From contig JAIDFQ010000074.1 in assembly GCA_029054245.1 (NCBI GenBank), forward strand, positions 62,001-126,000: a DNA stretch of 64,000 nucleotides. The letters run 5' to 3'. The translations under genes and the position numbers were made by a program. The notes under the pieces are model-generated. The model was not told the DNA's origin. It was given only the letters and a program-made list of their open reading frames with translations, and searched no databases. Below are positions 52,046 through 61,036 of this stretch, in pieces (within the stretch, counting starts at the first letter, position 1; every line of letters begins with the position of its first letter). The DNA comes from Lachnospiraceae bacterium. Its GTDB lineage: Bacteria > Bacillota > Clostridia > Lachnospirales > Lachnospiraceae.

Positions 52046-52669
52046 TTAATGTCTATCCCTCACCTTACAATACACCACCGCCACCGCCGTACTCACAAAC
52101 GTTGCCACGATCGCCGGTGCGATAATCCCCGCCGGATTCACACTGCCATACTGCTGCCTGTAAGCGATCATATTCACTGGTATTAACTGCAAAGAAGAAA
52201 TGTTCAATATCAAAAACGTACACATCTCATTACTTGCAATCCGTTCCCGTTTTCCACCTGCGCCCTTGCTATCATCCAGATACCCCGGCGTCCCCCTCTC
52301 CGCCTCTAGCTTCGCCAGTTCTTCCATAGCCTTTAACCCCGCCGGCGTGCAAGCCCAGCCCAATCCCAAAATATTAGCAATAATATTCATAGAAATATAA
52401 TCCCTTGCCTTATGTTTCTTTGGCAATCCAGGAAACATAAAAGAAATAAACGGCGACAAGCCATTAGTAAGCCTTAGAATCAGTCCAGAACTCTCCGCTA
52501 TCTCCATAAGCCCCACCCATAACGCCATAATTCCCGCCATAGCGATGCAAAGCGACACTGCTTCTCCAGCACTGTCCAACGCCGCTTCCGTCACCTCCTT
52601 CATATTTCCGTTAATAGCGCCAAACAGAATACCAACAATAATCATTGCTGCCCATATATAATTCAGCAT
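52046..52669 (-). CDS. spmA: Spore maturation protein A-like (nucleoside recognition/Gate domain)
   Basis: 207 aa with about five membrane helices. It opens MLNYIWAAMIIVGILFGAINGN, then CIAMAGIMALWVGLMEIAE and INIIANILGLGWACTPAGLKAM-like segments (here MNIIANILGLGWACTPAG). SpmA in Bacillus works with SpmB in spore core dehydration. No spmB follows on this strand. AAGGGAATTATCT precedes the ATG. It supports a spore-forming lineage. Confidence 0.9.
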   Translation of the reverse strand: MLNYIWAAMIIVGILFGAINGNMKEVTEAALDSAGEAVSLCIAMAGIMALWVGLMEIAESSGLILRLTNGLSPFISFMFPGLPKKHKARDYISMNIIANILGLGWACTPAGLKAMEELAKLEAERGTPGYLDDSKGAGGKRERIASNEMCTFLILNISSLQLIPVNMIAYRQQYGSVNPAGIIAPAIVATFVSTAVAVVYCKVRDRH

Positions 52670-52842
52670 AGATAATTCCCTTTTCTTCTTTTTAGCATCA
52701 TATGTTGTTTTGCGTCAAATTATTTCCACTGAAATCCCTTTTCACCGCCTTATATCCTATAGAAAAATTACAAATTTTCTATTATAATGAATAAGTGCAA
52801 TTGCATTTACCTTTAAAATACTGAAATCGAAGCATAGGAACC

Positions 52843-53820
52843 ATGATTATGTTACATATTTTTAAATTAATCAGGCGTTACTCCCTGTTTTGTAGCAACA
52901 GCCTGATTCGGAAAATTACATATGCTCTGTTTTTTTTCTGCATGATACCCCTCTTCCAGGGATGCAGCAAAGCACCCGAACCCTATGTTTCACCTTCTAC
53001 GACCATCCGGGACAACACGCCTGAATGTCTGGTTCCTTCCGCAGACGGCATCCATAACTTTGTCAATGCTTATATTACCCTTGACACTTCTCATATGGAC
53101 GACGGATATATCATGGCTGCTTATCTGGGCACCAGCCCAAAAGTAAAGCTGCAGCTCAGCGGACCGGATTATATGACCTACACCTACGATTTAACAAGCA
53201 GTACCTATGAGGTGTTCCCTCTCTCTGCCGGAAGCGGCAGCTACACGATTGGTGTATACGAAAATATTAAAGGTGATCTATATGCCACCATTTTTTCTAC
53301 AACTATCGAAGCAGATATTGCTGCTCCAATGAATGCTTTTCTTTATCCGAATCAATACGTCAAATTCGATGCCTCCAGCCAGGTAGTGAGCAAAGCACAG
53401 GAACTAGTGGCAGAAGCGCATGATGATCTGGAAGCAATCAATTTCATATACAGCTACGTAGTTTCCAACATTACTTATGATTACGACAAAGCTGCAAATG
53501 TGCAGAGTGGTTATATTCCCAATGTAGATGAAATTCTTCAAATAAAGACAGGTATCTGCCTGGATTACGCCGCTGTCATGGCAAGTATGCTCCGCTCCCA
53601 GCGAATTCCCACCCGTCTTGAGGTCGGTTACGCTGGAGATGCCTATCATGCATGGATCAGCACCTACGTAGAGAATCAGGGATGGATCAACGGAATGATA
53701 CAATTTGACGGGCAGAACTGGTCTATTATGGATCCCACTTTTGCTGCAAATGCAGGAGAAAAGGAAATAGAAAACTTTATTGGCGACGGCGGCAATTACG
53801 TGACCAAATATGTATATTGA
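52843..53820 (+). CDS. Transglutaminase-like domain lipoprotein
   Basis: 325 aa. The lipobox LFQGC gives Cys41 after a long basic N-region. A beta-rich domain (about 60-160) is followed by a transglutaminase/protease-like domain with the Cys-His-Asp triad: Cys in QIKTGICLDYAAVMASMLRS, His in GDAYHAWIST and Asp in SIMDPTFAAN. It lies 45 bases before a GspF-type gene and could process or cross-link surface proteins. TATAAT at 52783-52788 may be its -10. AGGAACC precedes the ATG. Confidence 0.87.
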   Translation: MIMLHIFKLIRRYSLFCSNSLIRKITYALFFFCMIPLFQGCSKAPEPYVSPSTTIRDNTPECLVPSADGIHNFVNAYITLDTSHMDDGYIMAAYLGTSPKVKLQLSGPDYMTYTYDLTSSTYEVFPLSAGSGSYTIGVYENIKGDLYATIFSTTIEADIAAPMNAFLYPNQYVKFDASSQVVSKAQELVAEAHDDLEAINFIYSYVVSNITYDYDKAANVQSGYIPNVDEILQIKTGICLDYAAVMASMLRSQRIPTRLEVGYAGDAYHAWISTYVENQGWINGMIQFDGQNWSIMDPTFAANAGEKEIENFIGDGGNYVTKYVY

Positions 53821-53865
53821 AAATATGCGCATTGAAAATATGTGTATTAATCGGAGGAGTTCGTT

Positions 53866-54912
53866 ATGGAAAAGCAAAAATTATTGTCAAATGTAGAGAT
53901 TGCATCCTTCTGTCGGCAGACCGCACTGATTATTAAAGCAGGCATCACGCCTGCCGAAGGTATGGATATCCTTGCCCAAGACACAGTCAGTGGTGAGGGA
54001 CAAGATCTAATCAACAGCATCGGCGAAATATGCAAAAGAGGAGAACCCTTTTACCAGGCAATAGAATCAACTGGTGTCTTTCCCAATTATGTTGTAAAAT
54101 TGACTGCACTGGGAGAAGAATCCGGCAATCTTGATGTTGTATTGACATCTCTTGCCGCCTATTACGAACGGGAACAATCCATTTCCGAAAATATCAGATC
54201 TGCTGTAACCTATCCCTTAATAATGATTGCCATGATGTTTGTAGTCATCCTGGTTTTGGTAGTAAAAGTCCTTCCCATCTTTCAGCAGGTATTTATCCAG
54301 CTTGGAACAGAAATGACGCCCCTTGCCTCCAGCCTATTATCTATAGGAAATACCTTAAGCAAATATGCCATCGGTATTACCATAACCCTTTTTGCTCTCA
54401 TTGGCGCCTGTCTTATCTTATATAAGACAAAAGCAGGAAGAAAAAAAATCACACGTTTCTTTTCCCATTTCCCACTGACAAAGGGATTTTATGAAAAAAT
54501 AGCCGCCGGACGTTTTGCAAGCGGTTTATATCTGTCTTTTACAAGCGGCATGGACACCTATCAGAGTCTTGACATGATTTCAGAGATTGTTGAAAATGAG
54601 CAGATGCAGACAAAAATCAACAAATGTAAAACCATGCTTGACGAAGATTCAAACCTGCCGGAGGCATTGGCCAAGTCTTTAATTTTTTCCAAACTGCACT
54701 CCCGTATGGTTGCAATTGGCTTCCGTTCCGGCTCCATTGACACGGTAATGAAACAGATTTCTCAAAGCTACGAAGCAGAAACAGATAGGCAAATCAACAA
54801 AATTATTTCCATTATTGAACCCACACTGGTGATTTTGCTTTCTGTCATTGTTGGCATCATTCTTCTTTCCGTTCTGCTTCCGCTGATGGGAATTATGTCC
54901 AGCATCGGATAA
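53866..54912 (+). CDS. Type II secretion/type IV pilus inner-membrane platform protein (GspF/PilC family)
   Basis: 348 aa. Two copies of the T2SF domain: the first begins FCRQTALIIKAGITPAEGMDIL, the second FASGLYLSFTSGMDTYQSLDMI, separated by helices; one more helix closes the protein (LVILLSVIVGIILLSVLLPLMG). These proteins anchor the assembly ATPase to the inner membrane. GGAGGAGTTCGTT precedes the ATG. Four small pilin-like genes follow at close spacing. No GspE/PilB ATPase, prepilin peptidase or major pilin is seen. Confidence 0.92.
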   Translation: MEKQKLLSNVEIASFCRQTALIIKAGITPAEGMDILAQDTVSGEGQDLINSIGEICKRGEPFYQAIESTGVFPNYVVKLTALGEESGNLDVVLTSLAAYYEREQSISENIRSAVTYPLIMIAMMFVVILVLVVKVLPIFQQVFIQLGTEMTPLASSLLSIGNTLSKYAIGITITLFALIGACLILYKTKAGRKKITRFFSHFPLTKGFYEKIAAGRFASGLYLSFTSGMDTYQSLDMISEIVENEQMQTKINKCKTMLDEDSNLPEALAKSLIFSKLHSRMVAIGFRSGSIDTVMKQISQSYEAETDRQINKIISIIEPTLVILLSVIVGIILLSVLLPLMGIMSSIG

Positions 54913-54924
54913 AGGAGGTTAAGC

Positions 54925-55254
54925 ATGAATCGTTTTACTACGCAGGCAGAAAAAAGGCGTTTTCACCTTCCCCATATGAGGCTTACTTATCTGATAGGTC
55001 CTGTTATACTTATTATTTTTGTTCTGTCCCTGTCCTTTATTGGAGACTCCACGGTCAGCAGACAGAAAGAAAGTCTTGAAACAGCACTGAACCGTGACAT
55101 CATCCATTGCTATGCAGTAGAAGGGTTTTATCCTCCAAGCCTTACCTATATAGAAGAACACTATGGACTCACCTATAATCACGATCTATTTTTTGTCGAT
55201 TATCAACCAATCGGCTCAAATATGAGACCCGATGTTACCATTTTAGTAAGATAA
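54925..55254 (+). CDS. Small single-pass membrane protein in the pilus-like cluster
   Basis: 109 aa. A polar N-terminus of about 20 residues (MNRFTTQAEKRRFHLPHMR), one membrane helix (residues ~22-42), then an extracytoplasmic domain with GFYPPSLTYIEEHYGLTYN and FFVDYQPIGSNMRPDV. That C-terminal pattern recalls minor pseudopilins, but there is no clear prepilin cleavage motif. AAAGGAGG precedes the ATG. It is 12 bases after gspF. Confidence 0.8.
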   Translation: MNRFTTQAEKRRFHLPHMRLTYLIGPVILIIFVLSLSFIGDSTVSRQKESLETALNRDIIHCYAVEGFYPPSLTYIEEHYGLTYNHDLFFVDYQPIGSNMRPDVTILVR

Positions 55255-55266
55255 TGAGGACTTGTT

Positions 55267-55764
55267 ATGGAAGAAAATCAACAAAAACATATTATAGATA
55301 CCTTATTTGTAATTGCACTTTTTTGCTTGTTTGCCCTTTCTGCCATCTTTCTAATTACAATAGGCGCAAATATCTATGGGAGAACTATAAATAATATGGA
55401 AAACAATTTTAACAGCAGAACTGCCCTGGCATATATCACTGAAAAAGTACGGCAGTCCGACAGCGAAGATTCCATTTCCACAGGAACCTTTCAAGAATGT
55501 CCCGCTCTTATCATTACTTCCAGAATCGAAGATACTGAGTATCTTACCTATTTATATGAATATAACGGCTATATAAAAGAAATTATGGTCCGCAAGGGGA
55601 TGACTTTAGATCCGGCTATAGGGCAAGATATTATAGCAGTTTCTGACTTCAGCCTGGCTCCCATAAATGATCATCTCATCAATTGTACAATTACAATTGA
55701 TGAAATGCAAAGTTACCATCTATACATCTCTGTGCACTCCGGAGGACTGACCAATGAAAAATAA
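55267..55764 (+). CDS. DUF4860-type pilin-like protein
   Basis: 165 aa. One N-terminal helix (TLFVIALFCLFALSAIFLITIGANIY) is followed by a pilin-like soluble domain (TALAYITEKVRQSDSED, YNGYIKEIMVRKG, LINCTITIDEMQSYHLYIS). It matches the DUF4860 family, usually found next to GspF-type genes in clostridia. The ribosome-binding site is TGAGGACTTGTT. Its end overlaps the next gene by 11 bases. Confidence 0.82.
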   Translation: MEENQQKHIIDTLFVIALFCLFALSAIFLITIGANIYGRTINNMENNFNSRTALAYITEKVRQSDSEDSISTGTFQECPALIITSRIEDTEYLTYLYEYNGYIKEIMVRKGMTLDPAIGQDIIAVSDFSLAPINDHLINCTITIDEMQSYHLYISVHSGGLTNEK

Positions 55765-56167
55765 ATCTTCTAAATCCGGATTATTTTTAATGGAAATGAT
55801 TTTATCCGTCCTGTTTTTTTCCTTATCCAGCGCTGTCTGCGTACAACTGTTTGTCAAATCACATCTGATCAGCCAACAGAGCGTAGATTTAAACTGTGCC
55901 GTGGAACACTGTCAGAATGTTGCTGAGGCTTTTTATGGCTGTAACGGAAATCTGGACGATATGATGCTTCTGTTCGAAAGCAGTCATCAAGATGCCTCAG
56001 ATAAGTCCTCCTATTTTCTAGATGAACCGCCTTATACCATTTCTGTCACCGTACAGGAAAAAGACAATATGTTAATCTGCAGTATCGTTGCCTATAAATC
56101 TTCTGACATAATTTATAATCTGGAGGTAAATCTATTCCCCAAAAAGGAGGTTCCTTATGGAAACTAA
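55754..56167 (+). CDS. Pilin-like membrane protein
   Basis: 137 aa. A short basic N-terminus and a Gly-Leu-Phe-Leu-Met-Glu stretch (SGLFLMEMILSVLFFSLSS) resemble a class III/type IV prepilin N-terminus with Glu at +5. The rest is a small extracytoplasmic domain. GGAGG lies eight bases before the ATG, inside the preceding gene. Possibly a minor pseudopilin. Confidence 0.78.
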   Translation: MKNKSSKSGLFLMEMILSVLFFSLSSAVCVQLFVKSHLISQQSVDLNCAVEHCQNVAEAFYGCNGNLDDMMLLFESSHQDASDKSSYFLDEPPYTISVTVQEKDNMLICSIVAYKSSDIIYNLEVNLFPKKEVPYGN

Positions 56168-56609
56168 AAAAAGATCGGGAAGCAGCATAGGCGCGTCTTC
56201 CCTTCTAGTCATTATTGTAGTGGTTTCTCTGGTTTGTTTTGCCACTCTTTCCATCACAAGTGCCAGTGCTGACTTACGTCTCAGCCAAAAGCTCGCTGAC
56301 CGCACTTCCTCTTATTATGAAGCCTGCAATGAAGCACAGAATACATTAAAGAATTTATCTGGCAGTTTCCGCTCCATTTACATGGAAAGCATGAACGAAG
56401 ATGAATATAACCAAAAAATAAAAGAGTCTCTTTCAGACTCCCTCACCTTCACCTATCCTATGAATGAAAACCAAATCCTACAAGTAAGCATATCCCCTCT
56501 TTATCCACAGGATTCTTCAGGAGATTTCTTTCAAATCTCTTCCTGGCAGATTGTAAATACCACATCGCCTGAATTGGATGAATCTTTACCTGTTTTTCAA
56601 AAGCAATAA
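56157..56609 (+). CDS. Pilin-like membrane protein
   Basis: 150 aa. One N-terminal helix (ASSLLVIIVVVSLVCFATLSITSA) and an extracytoplasmic, helix-then-beta domain (SSYYEACNEAQNTLKNLSG). The layout suits a PilX/TadE-like minor pilin. AAGGAGG precedes the ATG; it overlaps the previous gene by 11 bases. It closes the cluster, with a terminator hairpin after it. Confidence 0.78.
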   Translation: METKKRSGSSIGASSLLVIIVVVSLVCFATLSITSASADLRLSQKLADRTSSYYEACNEAQNTLKNLSGSFRSIYMESMNEDEYNQKIKESLSDSLTFTYPMNENQILQVSISPLYPQDSSGDFFQISSWQIVNTTSPELDESLPVFQKQ

Positions 56610-56636
56610 ACGCCGGCTCACAAAGTGCGCCGGCGT
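56610..56636. terminator. Bidirectional hairpin between the pilin-like cluster and the CAP gene
   Basis: ACGCCGGC (56610-56617) pairs with GCCGGCGT (56629-56636), directly after the pilin-like stop codon. On the minus strand it is followed by TTTATTG. Confidence 0.6.
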
Positions 56637-56648
56637 CTGATGTAAATG

Positions 56649-57227
56649 TTAGAAGCCAAATTCCTGTGCCCAGAACCACTGTCCATTGCTTCCGATATGG
56701 ATTGCAATTGCACCAGAAGTAAATTCTGTATCCATGATATTAGCCTTATGTGTAGGAGAATTCATCCATGCTGTCACTGCTTCATCAGCTGTTGCATATC
56801 CTTTTGCAAGGTTTTCACCATACATCAGATTGCTGTTTACCGTCCACCAGTCAGAACCGTCAGGTCTGGTATGGGAGAAGGATTGCGATGCCTCTACTGC
56901 TCTGACTGCGGATGCCTGTTCAAGACCAGAATTCCAAGTAAGTGCACCAAGACCAGCTTCCTGTCTCTTCGCATTTACAAGATCAAATGCAGCTTTTGCT
57001 GCTGCCTGTGAATCTGCATTTCCTGAAAGCGCACCTGCAAGGCTGACCATCTCAGGTTCAATATAAACAACTCCATCGTCCGGAACGCTCTCATCTCTGA
57101 CTGCTGCCTGATCTGTAACGGATCCGTCCCCTTTCATTGCTACATTGTAATAAACGATGCCCCCTCCTGCAAGAGCAAGTATAAGTGCTAAACAAATTGA
57201 GAGTTTAGTAATTTTAGCTTTACTCAT
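56649..57227 (-). CDS. CAP/SCP-domain secreted protein
   Basis: 192 aa. An N-terminal signal or anchor helix (LSICLALILALAGGGIVYY) with no lipobox, a linker of about 45 residues, then a CAP domain (YkwD-like): FDLVNAKRQEAGLGALTWN, HTRPDGSDWWTVNSN, MYGENLAKGYATADEAV, WMNSPTHKANIMDTEF and FWAQEFGF. The conserved His, Glu and second His of the family are present. GGAAGATAAAGGT precedes the ATG. Its role is unknown. Confidence 0.9.
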   Translation of the reverse strand: MSKAKITKLSICLALILALAGGGIVYYNVAMKGDGSVTDQAAVRDESVPDDGVVYIEPEMVSLAGALSGNADSQAAAKAAFDLVNAKRQEAGLGALTWNSGLEQASAVRAVEASQSFSHTRPDGSDWWTVNSNLMYGENLAKGYATADEAVTAWMNSPTHKANIMDTEFTSGAIAIHIGSNGQWFWAQEFGF

Positions 57228-57364
57228 ACCTTTATCTTCCTTTCTTTCTATGTTTTATTCCCTAATGGGATTTCAGTTGCTTAACTATATACTACTACAA
57301 AAAAAGAAAAAAACAAGTACTTTTTTACTATTTTTATATGAAAAAACTTTTTTCGTCATTTTTA

Positions 57365-58213
57365 CTATAATTTTTGCGAAAGCAAGAATTGATATACGTC
57401 ACGTTTACTTATTCCTCTGTCAGATGCCACTTTTTTCATAGATTCTTTTCTATCAAATCCCTGATTTTCATAGATGTCCATATGCTCTTTGATGGAAATT
57501 CTTTCCCAATTTTCCTGTTCCTCTTGAAGAAGACTCCTCCGGTCAACCCCTTCTATTACCAGCACATACTCCCCTTTAGGTTCATTGTCAGCATAAAAAT
57601 CCAGTGCACCCTCAAGGGTCGTCGGAAAAACACTCTCAAACCGTTTCGTCAATTCTCTGCACAATGTAACGCGGCGCTCCCCTAATGCCTGGTACAACTC
57701 TCCAAGGGTCCGCTTCAAGTGATGAGGCGCCTCATACATAATAATCGTGCGCGTTTCCTTTTGCAGTTCTTCCAAGATGAATCTCTTTTCCTTTTTGTCC
57801 GCAGGCAAAAACCCTTCAAAGCAGAATCTTCTAGCAGAAATCCCGGAAAGCGTAAGGGCAGTAATCAGCGCGCAGCATCCTGGAAGCGACGTGACAGGAA
57901 TACCTTCTTTCAAGCATTGCGCTACCAGCACTTCCCCCGGATCTGATATCGCAGGTGTTCCCGCATCTGTAATCAATGCAATATTTTTCCCTTCTCTAAG
58001 CCAAGAGACAATCTGCTTTGCTTTTTCTATTTTATTATACTCATGATAGCTAGTCATGGGTGTTTTAATTTCAAAAAAATTAAGCAGCCTGATGCTGTTT
58101 CTTGTATCCTCTGCCGCAATCACATCCACTTCCTTTAACGTATCCAGCACGCGGGGCGTCATATCGCGCAGATTCCCTATGGGGGTCGCACATAAGTACA
58201 GGGTTCCCGTCAT
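57365..58213 (-). CDS. rsmI: 16S rRNA (cytidine1402-2'-O)-methyltransferase RsmI
   Basis: 282 aa. Tetrapyrrole-methylase fold: MTGTLYLCATPIGNLRDMTPRVLDTL, then AEDTRNSIRLLNFF, LITDAGTPAISDPGEVLV (SAM-binding) and PVTSLPGCCALITALTLSG. It methylates C1402 of 16S rRNA. It is the last gene of a conserved Firmicutes block that continues upstream with trmN6, ricT, holB and yaaR. AAGGAGAAAAGAA precedes the ATG. Confidence 0.95.
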   Translation of the reverse strand: MTGTLYLCATPIGNLRDMTPRVLDTLKEVDVIAAEDTRNSIRLLNFFEIKTPMTSYHEYNKIEKAKQIVSWLREGKNIALITDAGTPAISDPGEVLVAQCLKEGIPVTSLPGCCALITALTLSGISARRFCFEGFLPADKKEKRFILEELQKETRTIIMYEAPHHLKRTLGELYQALGERRVTLCRELTKRFESVFPTTLEGALDFYADNEPKGEYVLVIEGVDRRSLLQEEQENWERISIKEHMDIYENQGFDRKESMKKVASDRGISKRDVYQFLLSQKL

Positions 58214-58289
58214 TTCTTTTCTCCTTCCTCAAGGATAAACCATGGAACTGATTGCTTCAGGTTCCACAGACCATCTGACATTCATTTCC

Positions 58290-59024
58290 TTAATATCCAT
58301 AAATATCAAAAATTTCATCCATATATACACCCGGCTCTTTATAGACAATCAACGGCTTCTCCACCGTCATGCGTGCCCTTCCTCCCCTGTTTGCTTCCAG
58401 CAGCACCATATTCGGCTCTTTGTCTGCAAAAGGATGAACCAGTTTCATGCGTTTCGGCTCCAATCTGTACTGACGTAAAAGTACAATGATATCTGCCAGC
58501 CGGAACGGTCGGTGGACCAGATAAAAATTGCCGCCCGGTCTAAGCAGTCTGCTACTCTGGCTGATCACATCCTCCAACGTACACAACAGTTCATGTCGGG
58601 CAATCGCTTTCGGCGCCTCTGGATTAGTAAGACCATGATGTTCCGTCATATAAGGCGGATTACAAGTCACAACATCAAAAGAAGCAGCGCCAAAGAGACT
58701 GACTGCTTCCTTGATATCACCGGTTACAATTCTAATTTTATCCTCAAGTCCATTCAGCCTTACGCTGCGCGCCGCCATGTCTGCACTGTCCGGCTGAATC
58801 TCTAATCCGGTTATATGTTCTGCCATTGTTTTTGCTGCCATAAGAATCGGAATAATGCCTGTTCCTGTTCCTAAATCAAGGACTTTATCTCCTTCTTTCG
58901 CCTTTGCAAAACCAGAAAGAAGAACTGCATCCATGCCAAAACAAAACCTGTCGGGATCCTGAATAATCTTATAATTATTTCTCTGTAAATCATCAATTCT
59001 TTCATTTTCTTTTAAGGATATCAT
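58290..59024 (-). CDS. trmN6: tRNA1(Val) (adenine37-N6)-methyltransferase
   Basis: 244 aa. SAM-binding motif VLDLGTGTGIIPILM, acidic GLEIQPDSADMA, and the N6-methyltransferase NPPY motif in VVTCNPPYMTEHH; the YfiC/YabB family. N-terminal DDLQRNNYKIIQDPDRFCFGM is typical. GGAGGGTATAAGAC precedes the ATG. Its neighbours match the Bacillus yaaT-yabA-yabB-yabC order, although no yabA-like gene is between ricT and trmN6 here. Confidence 0.93.
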   Translation of the reverse strand: MISLKENERIDDLQRNNYKIIQDPDRFCFGMDAVLLSGFAKAKEGDKVLDLGTGTGIIPILMAAKTMAEHITGLEIQPDSADMAARSVRLNGLEDKIRIVTGDIKEAVSLFGAASFDVVTCNPPYMTEHHGLTNPEAPKAIARHELLCTLEDVISQSSRLLRPGGNFYLVHRPFRLADIIVLLRQYRLEPKRMKLVHPFADKEPNMVLLEANRGGRARMTVEKPLIVYKEPGVYMDEIFDIYGY

Positions 59025-59045
59025 GTCTTATACCCTCCGCAGGAT

Positions 59046-59954
59046 TTAATTATCATCCAGCTTCGATCTGCTTTCTTCTCTTTCCAGCTTCTCAAGCTCT
59101 TTCAATTCTTCATCCTGTACTTCTATCTTATTATGCTTATGACGGCGCTTAAACCGCAGCTGCTCCACCCGGTATTCCTGAATTTCTTTCTCGTCCCCCA
59201 CTTCTACGACTACTTTAACCAGCTGTCGGAGTACATTTACACTGTGTACCTCACCTTTCAACCCGTCCTCAGTGGTCACATGATCCCCCACGTTGGGCAG
59301 TCTTCGGTTAAGTTCCTCATAGGTTTCTTCCTCATGCTTTAAGCAGCACATAAGTCTTCCGCATACGCCAGAAATTTTAGTGGGATTCAACGATAAATTT
59401 TGTTCCTTTGCCATTTTAATAGACACAGGTACAAACTCAGATAAATGCCTGTGACAACACAATTCTCTTCCGCAGATGCCAATACCGCCTAAAATCTTCG
59501 TCTCGTCCCTGACGCCTATCTGTCGCAGTTCAATTCTGGTTTTAAATACTGCCGCTAAATCCTTTACCAATTCTCTGAAATCAATCCGCCCATCAGCCGT
59601 AAAATAAAACAATACTTTGTTATTATCAAACGTATACTCCGCATCTATCAGCTTCATTTCAAGTCCATGCTTCTGAATCTTGTCCAGACAAATTTTAAAG
59701 GCTTCTTTCTCCTTAAGCTTATTGCCCGCCTCCTGCTCATCATCTCTTAGTGTGGCAACCCGGAGCACTGGCTTTAACGGCTGGATGACTTTATCCTCCT
59801 CCACCTCTCTGGGATCACCCACCACCGTTCCGTATTCAATTCCCCGGGCTGTTTCCACAATAACATGGTCACCGCGTCTTATATCCATTTTACCCGGATC
59901 AAAATAGTAAATCTTTCCTGCCGTTCTAAAACGTACGCCTATTACTTTCGTCAT
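59046..59954 (-). CDS. ricT: PSP1-domain regulatory protein RicT (YaaT)
   Basis: 302 aa. PSP1/YaaT family: MTKVIGVRFRTAGKIYYFDPG, HVIVETARGIEYGTVVG, and the cysteine clusters LGGIGICGRELCCHRHL and ISGVCGRLMCCLKHEEE that bind Fe-S in Bacillus RicT. In Bacillus it acts with RicA and RicF in RNA maturation and sporulation control. I chose ATG 59954; TTG 59957 precedes it in frame. The C-terminus is highly charged. Confidence 0.93.
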   Translation of the reverse strand: MTKVIGVRFRTAGKIYYFDPGKMDIRRGDHVIVETARGIEYGTVVGDPREVEEDKVIQPLKPVLRVATLRDDEQEAGNKLKEKEAFKICLDKIQKHGLEMKLIDAEYTFDNNKVLFYFTADGRIDFRELVKDLAAVFKTRIELRQIGVRDETKILGGIGICGRELCCHRHLSEFVPVSIKMAKEQNLSLNPTKISGVCGRLMCCLKHEEETYEELNRRLPNVGDHVTTEDGLKGEVHSVNVLRQLVKVVVEVGDEKEIQEYRVEQLRFKRRHKHNKIEVQDEELKELEKLEREESRSKLDDN

Positions 59955-59972
59955 CAATCTATAAACCTCACT

Positions 59973-60965
59973 TTAATTTTCCTTAATCGTCAGCATCAAA
60001 AGCTCCATCGTCAGATCAAAGTTTACATTGGCTGACAACCTTTGCTTGGACTTCTCCAAGGCATCAATAATCTTCTCTATGCCTTCATAGGTGCTTTTAT
60101 CTGCTACCCTTCTAATATACTGTATTTCCTCCCTGAAAATCAAATCATTTGCATCATGAGTCGCCTTAAACAGCAATACATCCCGATACCATATAGAAAG
60201 GATATCCATATAATCATTAACATCAAATTTATACTCATTAATTTTTTTGATGGCAGCAACAATTTCGTTCAATTCCATCTCATTGATATTCTTAAGAAGC
60301 GTAATTGCCTCTTCCTTGACCTTGTCAAATTCCTCGCTTTTTGCCAGCAATCTCGCCTTTCCCACATTTCCCCTTGCAAATGCCACGCAGATATCCGCCT
60401 TATAATCAGGAATCTCCATATTTTCCATCAAAAAGCTCTTAATCTGGTCATCCCTGACCGGCTTCATATTAAGAACAACACACCTGCTCAAAATGGTAGG
60501 CAGTAATGAATCCACATTCGTGGTCAAAATCAATATGACGGCATACTCTGGAGGCTCCTCTAGGGTTTTCAGCAGTGCATTCTGCGCCTGCACTGTCATT
60601 TTTTCACCTTCATTCATAATGTAAACTTTCTTAGGCCCGCTATAAGGCTTAATTGCCACGTCACCATTAATCTGCCTGCGAATATCCTCCACCCCAATCG
60701 TACCCGGCTTCTCATGGGAAATAAAGATAATATCCGGGTGATTGCCGCTTTGTGCCTGTCTGCAGGAATGGCACTCCTGACATGGTTCTGTGCCCTGTAT
60801 ATTCTCACACTGCAGCGCCATAGCAAAAGTCTTTGCAATAAATTCCTTTCCTGCATTTCTCTCGCCATTGATGATATAGGCATGAGAAACCTTATTCAAT
60901 TTAATTGCATTTTCCAAATGCTCCTTTAATTGTTCCTGCCCCACAATATCAACAAATCTGCTCAT
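59973..60965 (-). CDS. holB: DNA polymerase III subunit delta'
   Basis: 330 aa. Clamp-loader subunit. The P-loop region reads INGERNAGKEFIAKTFA (Walker A-like), a zinc knot is CENIQGTEPCQECHSC, the sensor region NEGEKMTVQAQNALLKTLEEPP is typical, and LTTNVDSLLPTILSRC contains the SRC motif. The start at 60965 (MSRFVDIVGQE) follows GGGAGGGTGT. It follows yaaR by about 70 bases. Confidence 0.94.
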   Translation of the reverse strand: MSRFVDIVGQEQLKEHLENAIKLNKVSHAYIINGERNAGKEFIAKTFAMALQCENIQGTEPCQECHSCRQAQSGNHPDIIFISHEKPGTIGVEDIRRQINGDVAIKPYSGPKKVYIMNEGEKMTVQAQNALLKTLEEPPEYAVILILTTNVDSLLPTILSRCVVLNMKPVRDDQIKSFLMENMEIPDYKADICVAFARGNVGKARLLAKSEEFDKVKEEAITLLKNINEMELNEIVAAIKKINEYKFDVNDYMDILSIWYRDVLLFKATHDANDLIFREEIQYIRRVADKSTYEGIEKIIDALEKSKQRLSANVNFDLTMELLMLTIKEN

Positions 60966-61036
60966 ACACCCTCCCGTCTGCGCTGCTTTACGCAGCCTTC
61001 GTACCCTCATTATTTTATCTGGCTAGGATCTATCCT

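Noticed and set aside
51860..52049. Plus-strand frame ending KKSVQLKTR between the lipoprotein promoter and spmA
   Set aside because: Protein-like near its end, but the frame begins inside another gene and runs through its promoter without a start; possibly a remnant, too weak to list.
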